This document shows, piece after piece, positions 33,014 to 42,276 of a DNA stretch of 64,000 nucleotides. The stretch comes from Vicingus serpentipes. Lineage in GTDB: Bacteria; Bacteroidota; Bacteroidia; Flavobacteriales_E; Vicingaceae. The notes under the pieces were generated by a model. That model worked only from the letters and a program-made list of their open reading frames with translations. It was not told the origin of the DNA and did not search any database. The position numbers and the translations under genes are program-made. The stretch spans positions 24,661-88,660 of the forward strand of contig JAGFIT010000058.1 in the NCBI GenBank assembly GCA_024103385.1, read 5' to 3'. Numbering within the stretch: position 1 is the first letter of the stretch; the number at the start of each line of letters is the position of its first letter.

Positions 33014-35166
33014 TATTTGTTACCCAGCACCTTAAATTCAGTTCTTCTATTTAATTGTCTTCCTTCCTCTGTATCATTTGTTGCTATGGGTTTTTCCTCA
33101 CCATAACCTTTTGCCACTAAACGATCTTTTGATATTCCATTTTTGATTAAATAATCTACAACTGACTGAGCTCTTCTTTGAGATAATTGCTGGTTATAAG
33201 CTTTACTTTTTGCATCATGAGCTTCTTTTGTATAAACCAATCCTTTTCGTTTAAAAGATCGCTTAGCTGCTTCCACATCTCTGGAAGCATCAGTATGACT
33301 ACTGATCTCTATTTTGATTTTATCTTGCTCTTTTAAAATAACAATCAATCTATCTAACTCTACACTTGATTCTGGCCTTAATGTCGATTTGTTAAAACCA
33401 TACAGGATGTTATTTAAGGAAATTGTTCTTCCTTCATCCATCGAGGCGAGTTTAATCTCGGAGTTAATATTATCCGTAAATAAAGTATCTATAGTCTTCC
33501 CTTCTTTTTTAAGTTCTGCTTCCAATATATCTTGCAATGAAGAAGCTTTGTGTGTAATAAGATTGGAGTCACTATATATTCTAAAATCTTTATGCAGTTC
33601 AATGTATTCAACAATGTCGTCTAATCGAACAGAATCAGACACAATTTCTCCAGATTCTAGCTCTACTTCAATTTTATAATTTCCTTTTGTTAAAGCCATC
33701 ACATACTTACCTGTTTTACTATTTGATTTGAATGTTCCTTCTAATTCTCCCTCTATTTGTTTGTATAAATTCATTGATGAACCAATAGGTACGTCATTGT
33801 AATATACTTTTCCTACCAATAACGCCAACACTGGTTTTTCAATTTTACCTGTAGTTATTTTAAAAATGTCTTCTTCTCCTATACTATTTTCTCCTCCACC
33901 TGAATAGTATCCCGTTTTACCATTAGCTGCCATTACAAAATAACGATTATCATCAACTGTATTAATTGGGTATCCCATATTTACAGGAGAGCTGAAACCA
34001 CCATACTCATCCATAACAGATGAAAAAATATCATACCCTCCAATACTAGAATGACCTTGAGAACTAAAATACAAGGTTTTGTTATCTGGATGAATAAATG
34101 GTGCATCATCATTGTAGATAGTATTCACATTTGGTCCTAAATTTTGTATATTAGACCAACTTCCATCAGCCTGTAATTCTGCTTTATAAATATCTCTACC
34201 TCCCAAACCTCCTTCTCTGTCGCTTGCAAAATATAATACTTTACCGTTAGCAGATAAACTGGCACTTCCTTCCCAACTTTTATTAGAGTTAATATCTCCT
34301 TTTAACTTGGTAGGTCTTGACCAACTTCCTCCTGATAAGTGACTTACATATATATCACCCATATTATTGTTCTCACTTTTGTAAATAAATAAAGTTTGCC
34401 CATCCACGGAAAGTGCTATTGCCGCATCATGATTTTTAGTATTAATATTATCCCCTATACTTACTGGCGTTGTCCATGCTCCATTTTCCTTGTAAGAAAC
34501 AAAAACATCTTCCATATATGCTTCTGACCCCATTGATTGATCAACATCTTCTGCCCCTTTACTATGAATACCTCTATAAGTAAATATCATTACTGATTCA
34601 TCGGCTGAAATCACAGGAACATATTCTGAGTACTGAGAATTAATAGGAAATTGGATGTTTTCTACAATATTTTCTTTAATAGTATCCGATAAAATATCTT
34701 TAGCGTTACTACAATTTTTAATCATTTGTTCAGCTATCCCTTTCATTTCAATATCCTCTCCGGATATATTTGCTAAAAACATATTAAAATGACTTACCGC
34801 TTTATCAAAACTGTAGTTAACCGCATAAGCTTTTCCTAAATAAAAGTTAAGGATATTGTATTCTGGATTAGTAATTTTGACTTGTTCTATCACTTCAATT
34901 GCTTTATTTTTTTGAGCAGGGTCGTAGGTCAAACAAATACCCATCATTAACTTATAGTATAAATCACTAGGCTTAAACTCATGTAACTGAGTAAATTCAT
35001 CTAAAGCGTCTAAATAATTTTTATTCTCAAAATTTTCTTCCGCTTTTGCTAATAAATTATTTGCTTCCTTTTTGGTTAGTTTAGTTTCTTCCTCTTGAGC
35101 ATTAATAACAAAAGGAAAAGAAGTTAATAACAAGGTAATCGTTAATAATCTTAGAATTGTTTTCAT
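33013..35166 (-). CDS. OmpA-family protein with TPR and PD40 repeats
   Basis: A 717-residue envelope protein. From the N-terminus it has a signal peptide (MKTILRLLTITLLLTSFPFV, cleaved after NAQ), a TPR-like region (about 30-150), PD40/WD40-like propeller repeats (about 180-430) and an OmpA-type peptidoglycan-binding domain (about 590-717). The propeller contains repeated LYFASDREGGLGGRDIYKA, LYFSSQGHSSIGGYDIFSS and TGYYSGGGENSIGEEDIFK units. The OmpA end contains EISSHTDASRD and NGISKDRLVAKGYGEEKPIA. Proteins of this plan, such as PorE, are linked to T9SS or gliding machinery in Bacteroidota; assignment to that role is inferred. The ATG at 35166 is chosen because it starts the signal peptide. 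Confidence 0.9.
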   Translation of the reverse strand: MKTILRLLTITLLLTSFPFVINAQEEETKLTKKEANNLLAKAEENFENKNYLDALDEFTQLHEFKPSDLYYKLMMGICLTYDPAQKNKAIEVIEQVKITNPEYNILNFYLGKAYAVNYSFDKAVSHFNMFLANISGEDIEMKGIAEQMIKNCSNAKDILSDTIKENIVENIQFPINSQYSEYVPVISADESVMIFTYRGIHSKGAEDVDQSMGSEAYMEDVFVSYKENGAWTTPVSIGDNINTKNHDAAIALSVDGQTLFIYKSENNNMGDIYVSHLSGGSWSRPTKLKGDINSNKSWEGSASLSANGKVLYFASDREGGLGGRDIYKAELQADGSWSNIQNLGPNVNTIYNDDAPFIHPDNKTLYFSSQGHSSIGGYDIFSSVMDEYGGFSSPVNMGYPINTVDDNRYFVMAANGKTGYYSGGGENSIGEEDIFKITTGKIEKPVLALLVGKVYYNDVPIGSSMNLYKQIEGELEGTFKSNSKTGKYVMALTKGNYKIEVELESGEIVSDSVRLDDIVEYIELHKDFRIYSDSNLITHKASSLQDILEAELKKEGKTIDTLFTDNINSEIKLASMDEGRTISLNNILYGFNKSTLRPESSVELDRLIVILKEQDKIKIEISSHTDASRDVEAAKRSFKRKGLVYTKEAHDAKSKAYNQQLSQRRAQSVVDYLIKNGISKDRLVAKGYGEEKPIATNDTEEGRQLNRRTEFKVLGNK

Positions 35167-35198
35167 CTTGATTGAGTTAATAATAGTTATTTTGTAAT

Positions 35199-35227
35199 CA
35201 AAAGTATTTTTGCGTAAAAATACACAA
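35199..35227 (-). promoter_or_regulatory. Candidate promoter of the OmpA gene
   Basis: On the minus strand TACTTTTG (35199-35206) is preceded by TTG (35225-35227) at an 18-bp spacing. It lies 32 bp upstream of the ATG at 35166. It overlaps the tamL -7 element on the other strand by 2 bp. Confidence 0.6.
35205..35212 (+). promoter_or_regulatory. Candidate -7 element for tamL
   Basis: TATTTTTG on the plus strand, back to back with the OmpA -7 element. No TTG occurs at normal -33 spacing, so this promoter may be weak or activator-dependent. Confidence 0.45.
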
Positions 35228-35253
35228 TTCAATAAGATAGTAAAATAGAAAAT

Positions 35254-37548
35254 TTGTTTCGCGAAATAACAATAGCAAGCCTTGTTTATAAATCTATTTT
35301 ATTTATAGCTCCATTATTTTTATTTTATAGTTGTAATCCAACCAAACACCTTAAGCCTGATGAACTATTTTTGCAAAAGGTAAGTATCAAAAAAGACAAT
35401 CGAAAAATTGATAAAGAAGAGTTAATCAATATTGTTAAACAGAAACCTAATCGTAAGATATTAAATGTTTTTCGGTTTCATCTAGGGGTTTACAATTTTG
35501 CAAATAAAAAAAACACCACAAAATTTAAAGATGTTGGAGAAGCTCCTGTAGTGTATGACTCTCTTTTATTACAAAAAAGCATAAAACAACTCCATATTCA
35601 TCTTAAAAATAAAGGCTTCTATGATAACGAAGTTACTTACAAAACCAAAATACATCGAAATAAAATTAAAGTAAAATACATCATCGAATCTAAAGAACCC
35701 TACCGAATAAAAGATATTGAATACCATATTGAAGATGAGAATGTAAAAACTTATGTGCTATTAAATCACTTTAAAACCTTAATTAAAAAAGGAGTTATTT
35801 TCGATATCGATTTATTGGATGCTGAACGTGAACGAATCAAAAAAACGCTCAAAAACCAAGGATACTATTATTTTACTAAAGATTTTATCAAGTTTAAAGT
35901 AGATAGCACTATTGGTAATAAAGAAATTAACATTGCCGTACATATTGCAAACAATAAAATACCTTTTGAAAATAATAAAGACAGTCTTATAAGCGTAAAC
36001 CACGTTAAGTATAACATTAATGATATTCATGTTTTTATAGCTAAAAGTTTTCGAGATTCCTTGCCAAATGACACCATTAAATACAATGATATTACTGTTT
36101 TTTATGATAAAAAATTGAAATATAAGCCTAAAATGCTAAATCACTCATTAGGTCTAAAGAAAGGTGCTTTATATCAATTAGATAACCATCAAAACACCTA
36201 TAAACATTTCTCTGAATTACGCCTATTTAAGTCTATTAATATTGGTTTTGAAGAGATTGAAAGCGACCTTCTTAATGTTAATTTATTTTTAGCTCCCAAT
36301 TTAACAAAATCATTTTCTGTAGAAACAACAGGGACTAATAGTGGCGGAAATCTTGGATTAGCGGGAAGTATTATTTATCAAAATAAAAACCTTTTTAGAG
36401 GAGGTGAGCATTTAACAGTTAAATTAAATGGAGGATTAGAAATTCAACAATTGATTAATGACGAGCAAAACAATATTAATTTTCTCGGACTTCCCTTTAA
36501 TACCTTAGAATTTGGTCCTGAAGTTAATTTGGAATTCCCTCGTTTTTTACTTCCCATTAATATGGAAAATTTTTCGCGTAAAGCAAATCCAAAAACCACT
36601 ATAAAATACTTGCTTAATTTTCAAAAAAGACCTGAATATTCAAGGAATTTAACCCAACTATCTTTCGGTTATTTCTGGAATGAAACCAAATACAAAAAAC
36701 ATTTTATCAACCCTGTTAATATTAGTCTGATTAAACTAAACACTACCGACCAATTTCAAGAAAAATTAACTGAAGAAAACAACCCTTTTATTTTAAGCAG
36801 TTTTACCGATCATTTTATCAATTCCTCAACATACAGTTTCGTATACAATAACCAACAAATTAACAAAGTCAAAAATTTTACTTTTTTTAGATTTAATACT
36901 GAACTTGCAGGAAATCTCTTAACTGCCTACAATAATCTTGTTAACTCACCAAAAACAGCAACAAATAGCTACGAAATTTTTGAAATACGATACGCTCAAT
37001 ACATTAAAGGAGAAATTGATTTAAGGTATTATAATCAATCTAAACTTACTTCGTTTGTTAGCCGAATTAATATGGGCATAACAAAACCATATGGAAATTT
37101 AGATGTACTTCCTTTTGAAAAAAGTTATTATGGTGGTGGAGCAAATAGCATTAGAGCTTGGCAAGCAAGGTCTCTTGGACCAGGATCTATTTCTGACAGC
37201 CTTATAGGAAACTCCATAAATCAAATTGGAGAAATTAAAATCGAAGGGAATCTAGAATACCGTTTCGACATTACTAAAGTATTTGAAGGTGCTGCATTTG
37301 TTGATGCAGGAAACATCTGGATTATATCTCCAGACGAGAAGCGGCCTCAAGCAGAAATAAATGCAAATCGCTTATGGCAAGATATCGCAATAGGTGTTGG
37401 TTTAGGATTAAGATTAGATTTTAATTTCTTCTTATTTCGGTTTGATTTAGCTGCCAAACTAAAAGACCCCTCAAATATAAATCCTGAAAGAATTGATTTG
37501 CAATGGAGACAACCTACTCTTAATCTAGGTATTGGTTATCCTTTCTAA
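35254..37548 (+). CDS. tamL: BamA-family outer-membrane lipoprotein, TamL-like
   Basis: A 764-residue Omp85-superfamily protein. The N-terminus is a lipoprotein signal (LFLFYSC, Cys27), followed by NPTKHLKPDE. A POTRA region covers about 35-340, and a C-terminal 16-strand-type barrel follows, with RAWQARSLGPGSISDS (the conserved R-A-W/G-R loop), GNLEYRFDI, GAAFVDAGNIW and the terminal GIGYPF. Lipidated BamA relatives called TamL occur in Bacteroidota and are thought to act with TamB in outer-membrane homeostasis. The start is TTG at 35254; no in-frame ATG exists before the signal sequence. It is divergent from the OmpA/PD40 gene. Confidence 0.88.
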   Translation: MFREITIASLVYKSILFIAPLFLFYSCNPTKHLKPDELFLQKVSIKKDNRKIDKEELINIVKQKPNRKILNVFRFHLGVYNFANKKNTTKFKDVGEAPVVYDSLLLQKSIKQLHIHLKNKGFYDNEVTYKTKIHRNKIKVKYIIESKEPYRIKDIEYHIEDENVKTYVLLNHFKTLIKKGVIFDIDLLDAERERIKKTLKNQGYYYFTKDFIKFKVDSTIGNKEINIAVHIANNKIPFENNKDSLISVNHVKYNINDIHVFIAKSFRDSLPNDTIKYNDITVFYDKKLKYKPKMLNHSLGLKKGALYQLDNHQNTYKHFSELRLFKSINIGFEEIESDLLNVNLFLAPNLTKSFSVETTGTNSGGNLGLAGSIIYQNKNLFRGGEHLTVKLNGGLEIQQLINDEQNNINFLGLPFNTLEFGPEVNLEFPRFLLPINMENFSRKANPKTTIKYLLNFQKRPEYSRNLTQLSFGYFWNETKYKKHFINPVNISLIKLNTTDQFQEKLTEENNPFILSSFTDHFINSSTYSFVYNNQQINKVKNFTFFRFNTELAGNLLTAYNNLVNSPKTATNSYEIFEIRYAQYIKGEIDLRYYNQSKLTSFVSRINMGITKPYGNLDVLPFEKSYYGGGANSIRAWQARSLGPGSISDSLIGNSINQIGEIKIEGNLEYRFDITKVFEGAAFVDAGNIWIISPDEKRPQAEINANRLWQDIAIGVGLGLRLDFNFFLFRFDLAAKLKDPSNINPERIDLQWRQPTLNLGIGYPF

Positions 37549-37584
37549 AATAAAAAAAAGCTATTTTTCTTGTTCATTTTATAC

Positions 37585-37592
37585 TAACTTTG
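37585..37592 (+). promoter_or_regulatory. Candidate -7 element for fba
   Basis: TAACTTTG on the plus strand, 21 bp upstream of the fba ATG. The nearest upstream TTG is only 12 bp away, so the -33 element is unclear. Confidence 0.5.
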
Positions 37593-37613
37593 TGCCTTTA
37601 AATTTTATTATTA

Positions 37614-38684
37614 ATGATTAGTACAGAAATTAAAAGAGGTGTAGTAACAGGTAAAGCTGTTCAGGATATCTTTCAATTAGCCAAAGAAAAAAACTTTGCA
37701 CTCCCTGCTGTTAATGTAACAGGATCTTCAACCATCAATGGAGTATTAGAAACTGCAAAAGAAATGAATGCTCCTGTTATTATTCAATTATCAAATGGAG
37801 GATGCGTATTTAATGCAGGCAAAGGACTAAACAATGAAAACCAACAAGCTGCTATTGCAGGTGGAATTGCTGGAGCTTTACATGTACATACATTAGCAAA
37901 AGCGTACGGTGTTCCTGTTATTTTACATACTGACCACTGCGCAAAAAAACTATTGCCATGGATTGATGGATTATTAGAGGCAGGTGAAAAACATTTCAAA
38001 GAACATGGGGTTCCGCTCTATAGCTCCCATATGATTGATTTATCAGAAGAACCTATTGAAGAAAACATTGAGATTTGTAAGGCTTACTTAGAAAGAATGA
38101 GCAAAATAGGAATGACATTAGAAATTGAACTGGGTATTACTGGTGGAGAAGAAGATGGGGTTGACAATTCTGATGTTGATAATGCACTACTCTATACCCA
38201 GCCTGAAGAAGTTGCTTTTGCTTATGAGGAGCTATTAAAAGTAAGTAATCAGTTTACGATTGCCGCATCATTTGGAAATGTACATGGAGTATACAAGCCT
38301 GGTAATGTTAAATTAACGCCTGTTATTCTTAAGAATTCTCAAGAATACATTCAAAACAAATTCAATACATCTAAAAATCCGGTAGATTTTGTTTTTCATG
38401 GTGGCTCAGGTTCTTCTATAGAAGAAATCAGAGAAGCTATTTCTTATGGAGTAATTAAAATGAATATTGACACAGATATGCAATACGCATTTACTGCTGG
38501 AGTAAGAGATTATATAACTTCTAAGTTACCTTATTTACAAAGTCAAATTGGTAATCCTGATGGAGATGATAAACCAAATAAAAAATACTACGATCCTAGA
38601 GTGTGGTTGCGTGAAGGAGAATTAACTTTTAAAGCTCGACTAAAACAAGCTTTTGAAGATCTAAACAATGTAAATACTTTATAA
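37614..38684 (+). CDS. fbaA: Class II fructose-bisphosphate aldolase
   Basis: Zinc-dependent aldolase that cleaves fructose-1,6-bisphosphate to DHAP and glyceraldehyde-3-phosphate in glycolysis and gluconeogenesis. The 356-residue sequence belongs to the class IIA (E. coli FbaA-like) type. Evidence includes [20 protein letters not shown], the zinc-ligand segment [11 protein letters not shown] (about 102-112), [33 protein letters not shown] and [20 protein letters not shown] with [10 protein letters not shown]. The length matches the class. accD follows after 11 bp on the same strand, giving a likely fba-accD operon. Confidence 0.97.
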   Translation: MISTEIKRGVVTGKAVQDIFQLAKEKNFALPAVNVTGSSTINGVLETAKEMNAPVIIQLSNGGCVFNAGKGLNNENQQAAIAGGIAGALHVHTLAKAYGVPVILHTDHCAKKLLPWIDGLLEAGEKHFKEHGVPLYSSHMIDLSEEPIEENIEICKAYLERMSKIGMTLEIELGITGGEEDGVDNSDVDNALLYTQPEEVAFAYEELLKVSNQFTIAASFGNVHGVYKPGNVKLTPVILKNSQEYIQNKFNTSKNPVDFVFHGGSGSSIEEIREAISYGVIKMNIDTDMQYAFTAGVRDYITSKLPYLQSQIGNPDGDDKPNKKYYDPRVWLREGELTFKARLKQAFEDLNNVNTL

Positions 38685-38695
38685 AAAGTTTCATT

Positions 38696-39541
38696 ATGGT
38701 ATGGTTTAAGAGAAGAAAAAAAGGAGTTGTAACGCCTACAAAAGAGAAAAAAGAAACACCAGAAGGATTATGGTTTAAATGTCCGGAATGTAATGAAGTT
38801 ATCTCTAATGAAGAGTATATAGAAAATTTATGTGTTTGTAGTGGATGCGGTTATCATGGAAAAATAGATTCTGCAACCTATTTTAAAATTTTATTCGATA
38901 ACAATAAATTTAAGGAGTTAAATAGTAATTTAACCTCAGGTGATCCTCTCCATTTTGAAGACACTAAAAAGTATACAGATCGAATTAGTAGTACTCAAAA
39001 GAAAACCAATTTAAAAGATGCTGTAAGAACTGCAGTAGGAAAAATAGAGAAACAAGATATTGTTATTGCCTGTATGGATTTCAACTTTATTGGTGGGTCT
39101 ATGGGGTCTGTAGTAGGAGAAAAAATTGCAAGAGCAATTGATTACTCCATTGAAAAGAAAATACCTTTCTTGATGATATCAAAATCTGGTGGAGCAAGAA
39201 TGATGGAAGCTGCCTTTTCATTAATGCAAATGGCAAAAACATCTGCAAAATTGGCTTTATTAGCCAAAGCAAAAGTACCTTATATATCTTTACTAACTGA
39301 TCCTACAACGGGAGGTGTAACCGCTTCCTATGCTATGTTGGGAGATATTAATATTGCTGAACCAGGAGCTTTAATTGCTTTTGCCGGACCAAGAGTAGTA
39401 AAAGAAACTATTGGAAAAGACTTACCAAAAGGCTTTCAAACTTCCGAATTTGTCTTAGAACATGGCTTTTTAGACTTTATTGTTGCAAGAAAAGAACTAA
39501 AAGAAAAGATAGCTTTATCTATTAAATTATTTAAAAACTAA
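38696..39541 (+). CDS. accD: Acetyl-CoA carboxylase carboxyltransferase subunit beta
   Basis: AccD is the beta subunit of the carboxyltransferase that makes malonyl-CoA for fatty-acid synthesis; its partner AccA is not in this window. The 281-residue protein has an N-terminal zinc ribbon, [20 protein letters not shown] followed by CVCSGCGYH, with four Cys at about residues 29, 32, 48 and 51. The crotonase-like domain contains [58 protein letters not shown] and [14 protein letters not shown]. It begins 11 bp after fba and is probably on the same transcript. Confidence 0.97.
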   Translation: MVWFKRRKKGVVTPTKEKKETPEGLWFKCPECNEVISNEEYIENLCVCSGCGYHGKIDSATYFKILFDNNKFKELNSNLTSGDPLHFEDTKKYTDRISSTQKKTNLKDAVRTAVGKIEKQDIVIACMDFNFIGGSMGSVVGEKIARAIDYSIEKKIPFLMISKSGGARMMEAAFSLMQMAKTSAKLALLAKAKVPYISLLTDPTTGGVTASYAMLGDINIAEPGALIAFAGPRVVKETIGKDLPKGFQTSEFVLEHGFLDFIVARKELKEKIALSIKLFKN

Positions 39542-39562
39542 TACGTTGTAGTATTTTTTAAC

Positions 39563-39570
39563 TACATTTG
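39563..39570 (+). promoter_or_regulatory. Candidate -7 element for rpsO
   Basis: TACATTTG on the plus strand, 46 bp before the rpsO ATG. A short hairpin (TGTAGT at 39547-39552, ACTACA at 39561-39566) overlaps it and could end the accD transcript. Confidence 0.5.
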
Positions 39571-39616
39571 CACCCTTAAAATAGTATACATAATAAACAT
39601 TAAACTTAATTTTGGA

Positions 39617-39886
39617 ATGTATTTAACAACAGAAAAAAAACAAGAATTCTTCAAGAAGTACGGAGGAGATGCTAAAAACACAGGATCTACAGAAGCTCAA
39701 ATCGCTTTATTCACTTATAGAATAGAACACCTTACTGAGCATTTAAAGAAGAACAAAAAAGATTTCAACACTCAAAAAGCACTATTGGACTTGGTTGGTA
39801 AAAGAAGAAGCCTTTTAACTTATTACATGAATAAAGATATTGTGAAATATAGAGAGTTGATTAAAGATTTAGGAATTAGAAAATAA
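39617..39886 (+). CDS. rpsO: 30S ribosomal protein S15
   Basis: S15 is an 89-residue helical primary binder of 16S rRNA in the central domain of the 30S subunit. Typical segments are STEAQIALFTYRIEHLTEHL, KKNKKDFNTQKALLDLVGKR and RSLLTYYMNKDIVKYRELIK. The length is standard. It is followed by a strong terminator and then pnp, the common rpsO-pnp order; the terminator suggests pnp may also be expressed from its own signals. Confidence 0.97.
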   Translation: MYLTTEKKQEFFKKYGGDAKNTGSTEAQIALFTYRIEHLTEHLKKNKKDFNTQKALLDLVGKRRSLLTYYMNKDIVKYRELIKDLGIRK

Positions 39887-39917
39887 GTATTGAAATACAA
39901 TACTTAAATAATTTAGT

Positions 39918-39959
39918 AAAAAGGGGAGTTTGGCAAAATGTTGCCCTCCCCTTTTTTTT
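39918..39959 (+). terminator. Terminator between rpsO and pnp
   Basis: GGGGAG (39923-39928) pairs with CTCCCC (39946-39951) and the interior contains a second hairpin, GGCAA with TTGCC. A run of eight T residues follows. A strong rho-independent terminator or processing site. Confidence 0.9.
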
Positions 39960-39983
39960 CTATAAAGAAAATGTAAACAAAAC

Positions 39984-40002
39984 GAAGTGCATGGTGTACT
40001 TC
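39984..40002 (+). promoter_or_regulatory. Hairpin in the pnp leader
   Basis: GAAGTGCA and TGTACTTC can form an 8-bp stem with one G-U pair and a 3-nt loop. It lies 42 bp before the pnp start. pnp autoregulation through a leader hairpin is known in E. coli; whether this one has that role is unknown. Confidence 0.4.
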
Positions 40003-40044
40003 ATTATAAACCCTCCCAAAAAAATGGGAAAACACAAATAAATT

Positions 40045-42183
40045 ATGTCAAAAATTGGAATTAAAAAATCCTACACGTTAGGTGATGGAAGGACCATCGA
40101 AATTGAAACTGGAAAATTAGCTAAACAAGCTCATGGTTCAGTAGTAGTAAGAATGGGAAACACTATGTTGTTAGCTACTGTAGTATCAGACAAGGATGCT
40201 GGCGAAGACATGGACTTTTTACCATTAACAGTTGATTACAAAGAAAAATTTGCAGCTGCAGGAAAAATTCCTGGAGGATTCTTAAAAAGAGAAGCAAGAC
40301 CAAATGATAATGAAATACTAATTTGCAGGTTAATCGATAGAGCATTAAGACCACTTTTCCCAGATGATTACCACGCCAACACACAAGTAGCGGTTCAATT
40401 AATTTCTTTTGATGAAGAAGTTTTACCAGATGCTTTAGCATGTTTAGCAGCTTCCGCCTGTATTACAGTTTCTGATATACCGTTTAATGGGCCTACATCT
40501 GAAGTAAGAGTTGGTAAAGTTGATGGAAGCTGGATCATTAATCCTACTCCATCTCAAATGAAAAAGTCATCAACTGATTTAATAGTTGCCGCAACAATGG
40601 ATAACATTATGATGGTTGAAGGAGAGATGTTAGAAATTTCTGAAGCTGAAATGTTAGAAGGAATTAAAGTGGCTCACACTGAAATTAAAAAGCAGTGCCA
40701 ATTGCAATTAGATTTAGCTGCTGAAGTAGAAAAATCTAAGGTTAAAAGAACTTATAATCACGAAAGAAATAACGAAGAACTACAAGCAAAACTAAAAGCG
40801 TTTTGTTATGATAAATGTTATGCTGTTGCTGCAGAAGCTATTGCTGATAAAGCTATTAGAGGTCAGAAATTCGGAGCGATAAAAGATGATTTCGTTGCAA
40901 CACTTAGTGAAGAAGAACAAGCTGATAAATTCTTAATTGGCCAATATTTTAAAGCTGTACAAAAAGCTGCAGTAAGAGACGTAATGCTAAAAGAAAGAAT
41001 TCGTTTGGATGGAAGAAAAATGGATGAGATTCGTCCTATTTGGAGTGAAGTAGATTATTTACCAGGAGCTCACGGTTCCTCTATCTTTACTAGAGGGGAA
41101 ACCCAATCATTGACTACTGTTACTTTAGGAAACAAAATGGATGAAAAATTAGTAGATGAAGTGACTACCGATGGAACAGAAAAGTTCATGTTACATTATA
41201 ACTTCCCTTCTTTCTCTACAGGAGAAGCAAGACCTAACAGAGGAACTAGCCGTAGAGAGATTGGGCATGGTAACTTAGCATTAAGAGCTTTAAAGCCAAT
41301 GATTCCTTTTGATGAAACTAACCCATATACGGTAAGAGTTGTTTCTGAAATTTTAGAATCTAATGGCTCTTCTTCTATGGCGACAGTTTGTGCTGGAACA
41401 TTGGCATTGATGGACGCAGGTGTAAAAATTAAAAAACCTGTTTCTGGTATTGCTATGGGGTTAATTACTGAGCCAGGTAACAAAAACTTTGCTGTATTGT
41501 CTGATATTTTAGGTGATGAAGATCATTTAGGAGATATGGATTTTAAAGTTACAGGAACTGTTGATGGTATTACTGCTTGTCAGATGGACATTAAAGTAGA
41601 TGGTTTATCTTACGACATTATGGAGCAAGCCTTAAATCAAGCAAAAGATGGTAGGCTGCATATCTTAAATGAAATGGCTAAAACCATTGCTAAACCTAAT
41701 GAAGATTACAAACCTCATACTCCAAGAATACAACAATTAACAATACCTAAAGAGATGATTGGTGCTGTAATAGGTCCTGGTGGAAAAATTATTCAAGAAA
41801 TACAAGCTACCACTGGAGCAACAATTACTATTGAAGAAGTTAATAACCAAGGTATTGTTTCTATAATGAGTAATGATGGAGATGCAATGAATGCTGCTTT
41901 AAGTAAAATTAAAGCCATTACTGCTGTTCCCGAAGTTGGTGAGGTTTACAAAGGAAAAATAAAATCTATTACCAACTTTGGAGCCTTTGTTGAAATCATT
42001 CCTGGTAAAGATGGTTTATTACATATTTCTGAAATTAAACATGAGCGAGTGGAAAATGTAGAAGATGTTTTAAAAGAAGGAGAAGAAATAGAAGTTAAAT
42101 TAATTGCTGTTGATCCTAAAACAGGAAAATTGAAACTTTCTAGAAAAGTGCTGTTAGATAAGCCTCAAAAAGAAGAAGCTTAA
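40045..42183 (+). CDS. pnp: Polynucleotide phosphorylase
   Basis: PNPase degrades RNA 3' to 5' using phosphate and can also polymerise. The 712-residue protein has two RNase PH-like domains (about 10-230 and 325-550) separated by a helical linker. A KH domain follows (about 565-625, [20 protein letters not shown]), then an S1 domain (about 630-700, [20 protein letters not shown]). Active-site sequences include [35 protein letters not shown] and [19 protein letters not shown]. It lies 158 bp after rpsO, with a terminator and hairpin between them. A terminator follows it downstream. Confidence 0.97.
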   Translation: MSKIGIKKSYTLGDGRTIEIETGKLAKQAHGSVVVRMGNTMLLATVVSDKDAGEDMDFLPLTVDYKEKFAAAGKIPGGFLKREARPNDNEILICRLIDRALRPLFPDDYHANTQVAVQLISFDEEVLPDALACLAASACITVSDIPFNGPTSEVRVGKVDGSWIINPTPSQMKKSSTDLIVAATMDNIMMVEGEMLEISEAEMLEGIKVAHTEIKKQCQLQLDLAAEVEKSKVKRTYNHERNNEELQAKLKAFCYDKCYAVAAEAIADKAIRGQKFGAIKDDFVATLSEEEQADKFLIGQYFKAVQKAAVRDVMLKERIRLDGRKMDEIRPIWSEVDYLPGAHGSSIFTRGETQSLTTVTLGNKMDEKLVDEVTTDGTEKFMLHYNFPSFSTGEARPNRGTSRREIGHGNLALRALKPMIPFDETNPYTVRVVSEILESNGSSSMATVCAGTLALMDAGVKIKKPVSGIAMGLITEPGNKNFAVLSDILGDEDHLGDMDFKVTGTVDGITACQMDIKVDGLSYDIMEQALNQAKDGRLHILNEMAKTIAKPNEDYKPHTPRIQQLTIPKEMIGAVIGPGGKIIQEIQATTGATITIEEVNNQGIVSIMSNDGDAMNAALSKIKAITAVPEVGEVYKGKIKSITNFGAFVEIIPGKDGLLHISEIKHERVENVEDVLKEGEEIEVKLIAVDPKTGKLKLSRKVLLDKPQKEEA

Positions 42184-42190
42184 AATTATA

Positions 42191-42214
42191 TGTCATCCTG
42201 AGCTTGTCGAAGGA
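42191..42214. repeat. Family C repeat, single arm
   Basis: 24 bases identical to the arm at 28992-29015, including CCTGAGCTTGTCGAAGGA. It lies between the pnp stop codon and its terminator. Confidence 0.8.
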
Positions 42215-42228
42215 TATATCACAAAACC

Positions 42229-42266
42229 AAAAGTCCTTTGAAATTAATCAAAGGACTTTTTATTTT
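42229..42266 (+). terminator. Terminator after pnp
   Basis: AAAAGTCCTTTGA pairs with TCAAAGGACTTTT (13 bp) across a 6-nt loop, followed by a T-rich run. The A-run on the other side means it may also terminate the convergent coiled-coil gene. Confidence 0.88.
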
Positions 42267-42276
42267 TTACTATTTT

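Noticed and set aside
40175..40441. An 88-codon minus-strand frame within pnp
   Set aside because: It lies wholly opposite the conserved RNase PH domain and encodes no recognisable motif.
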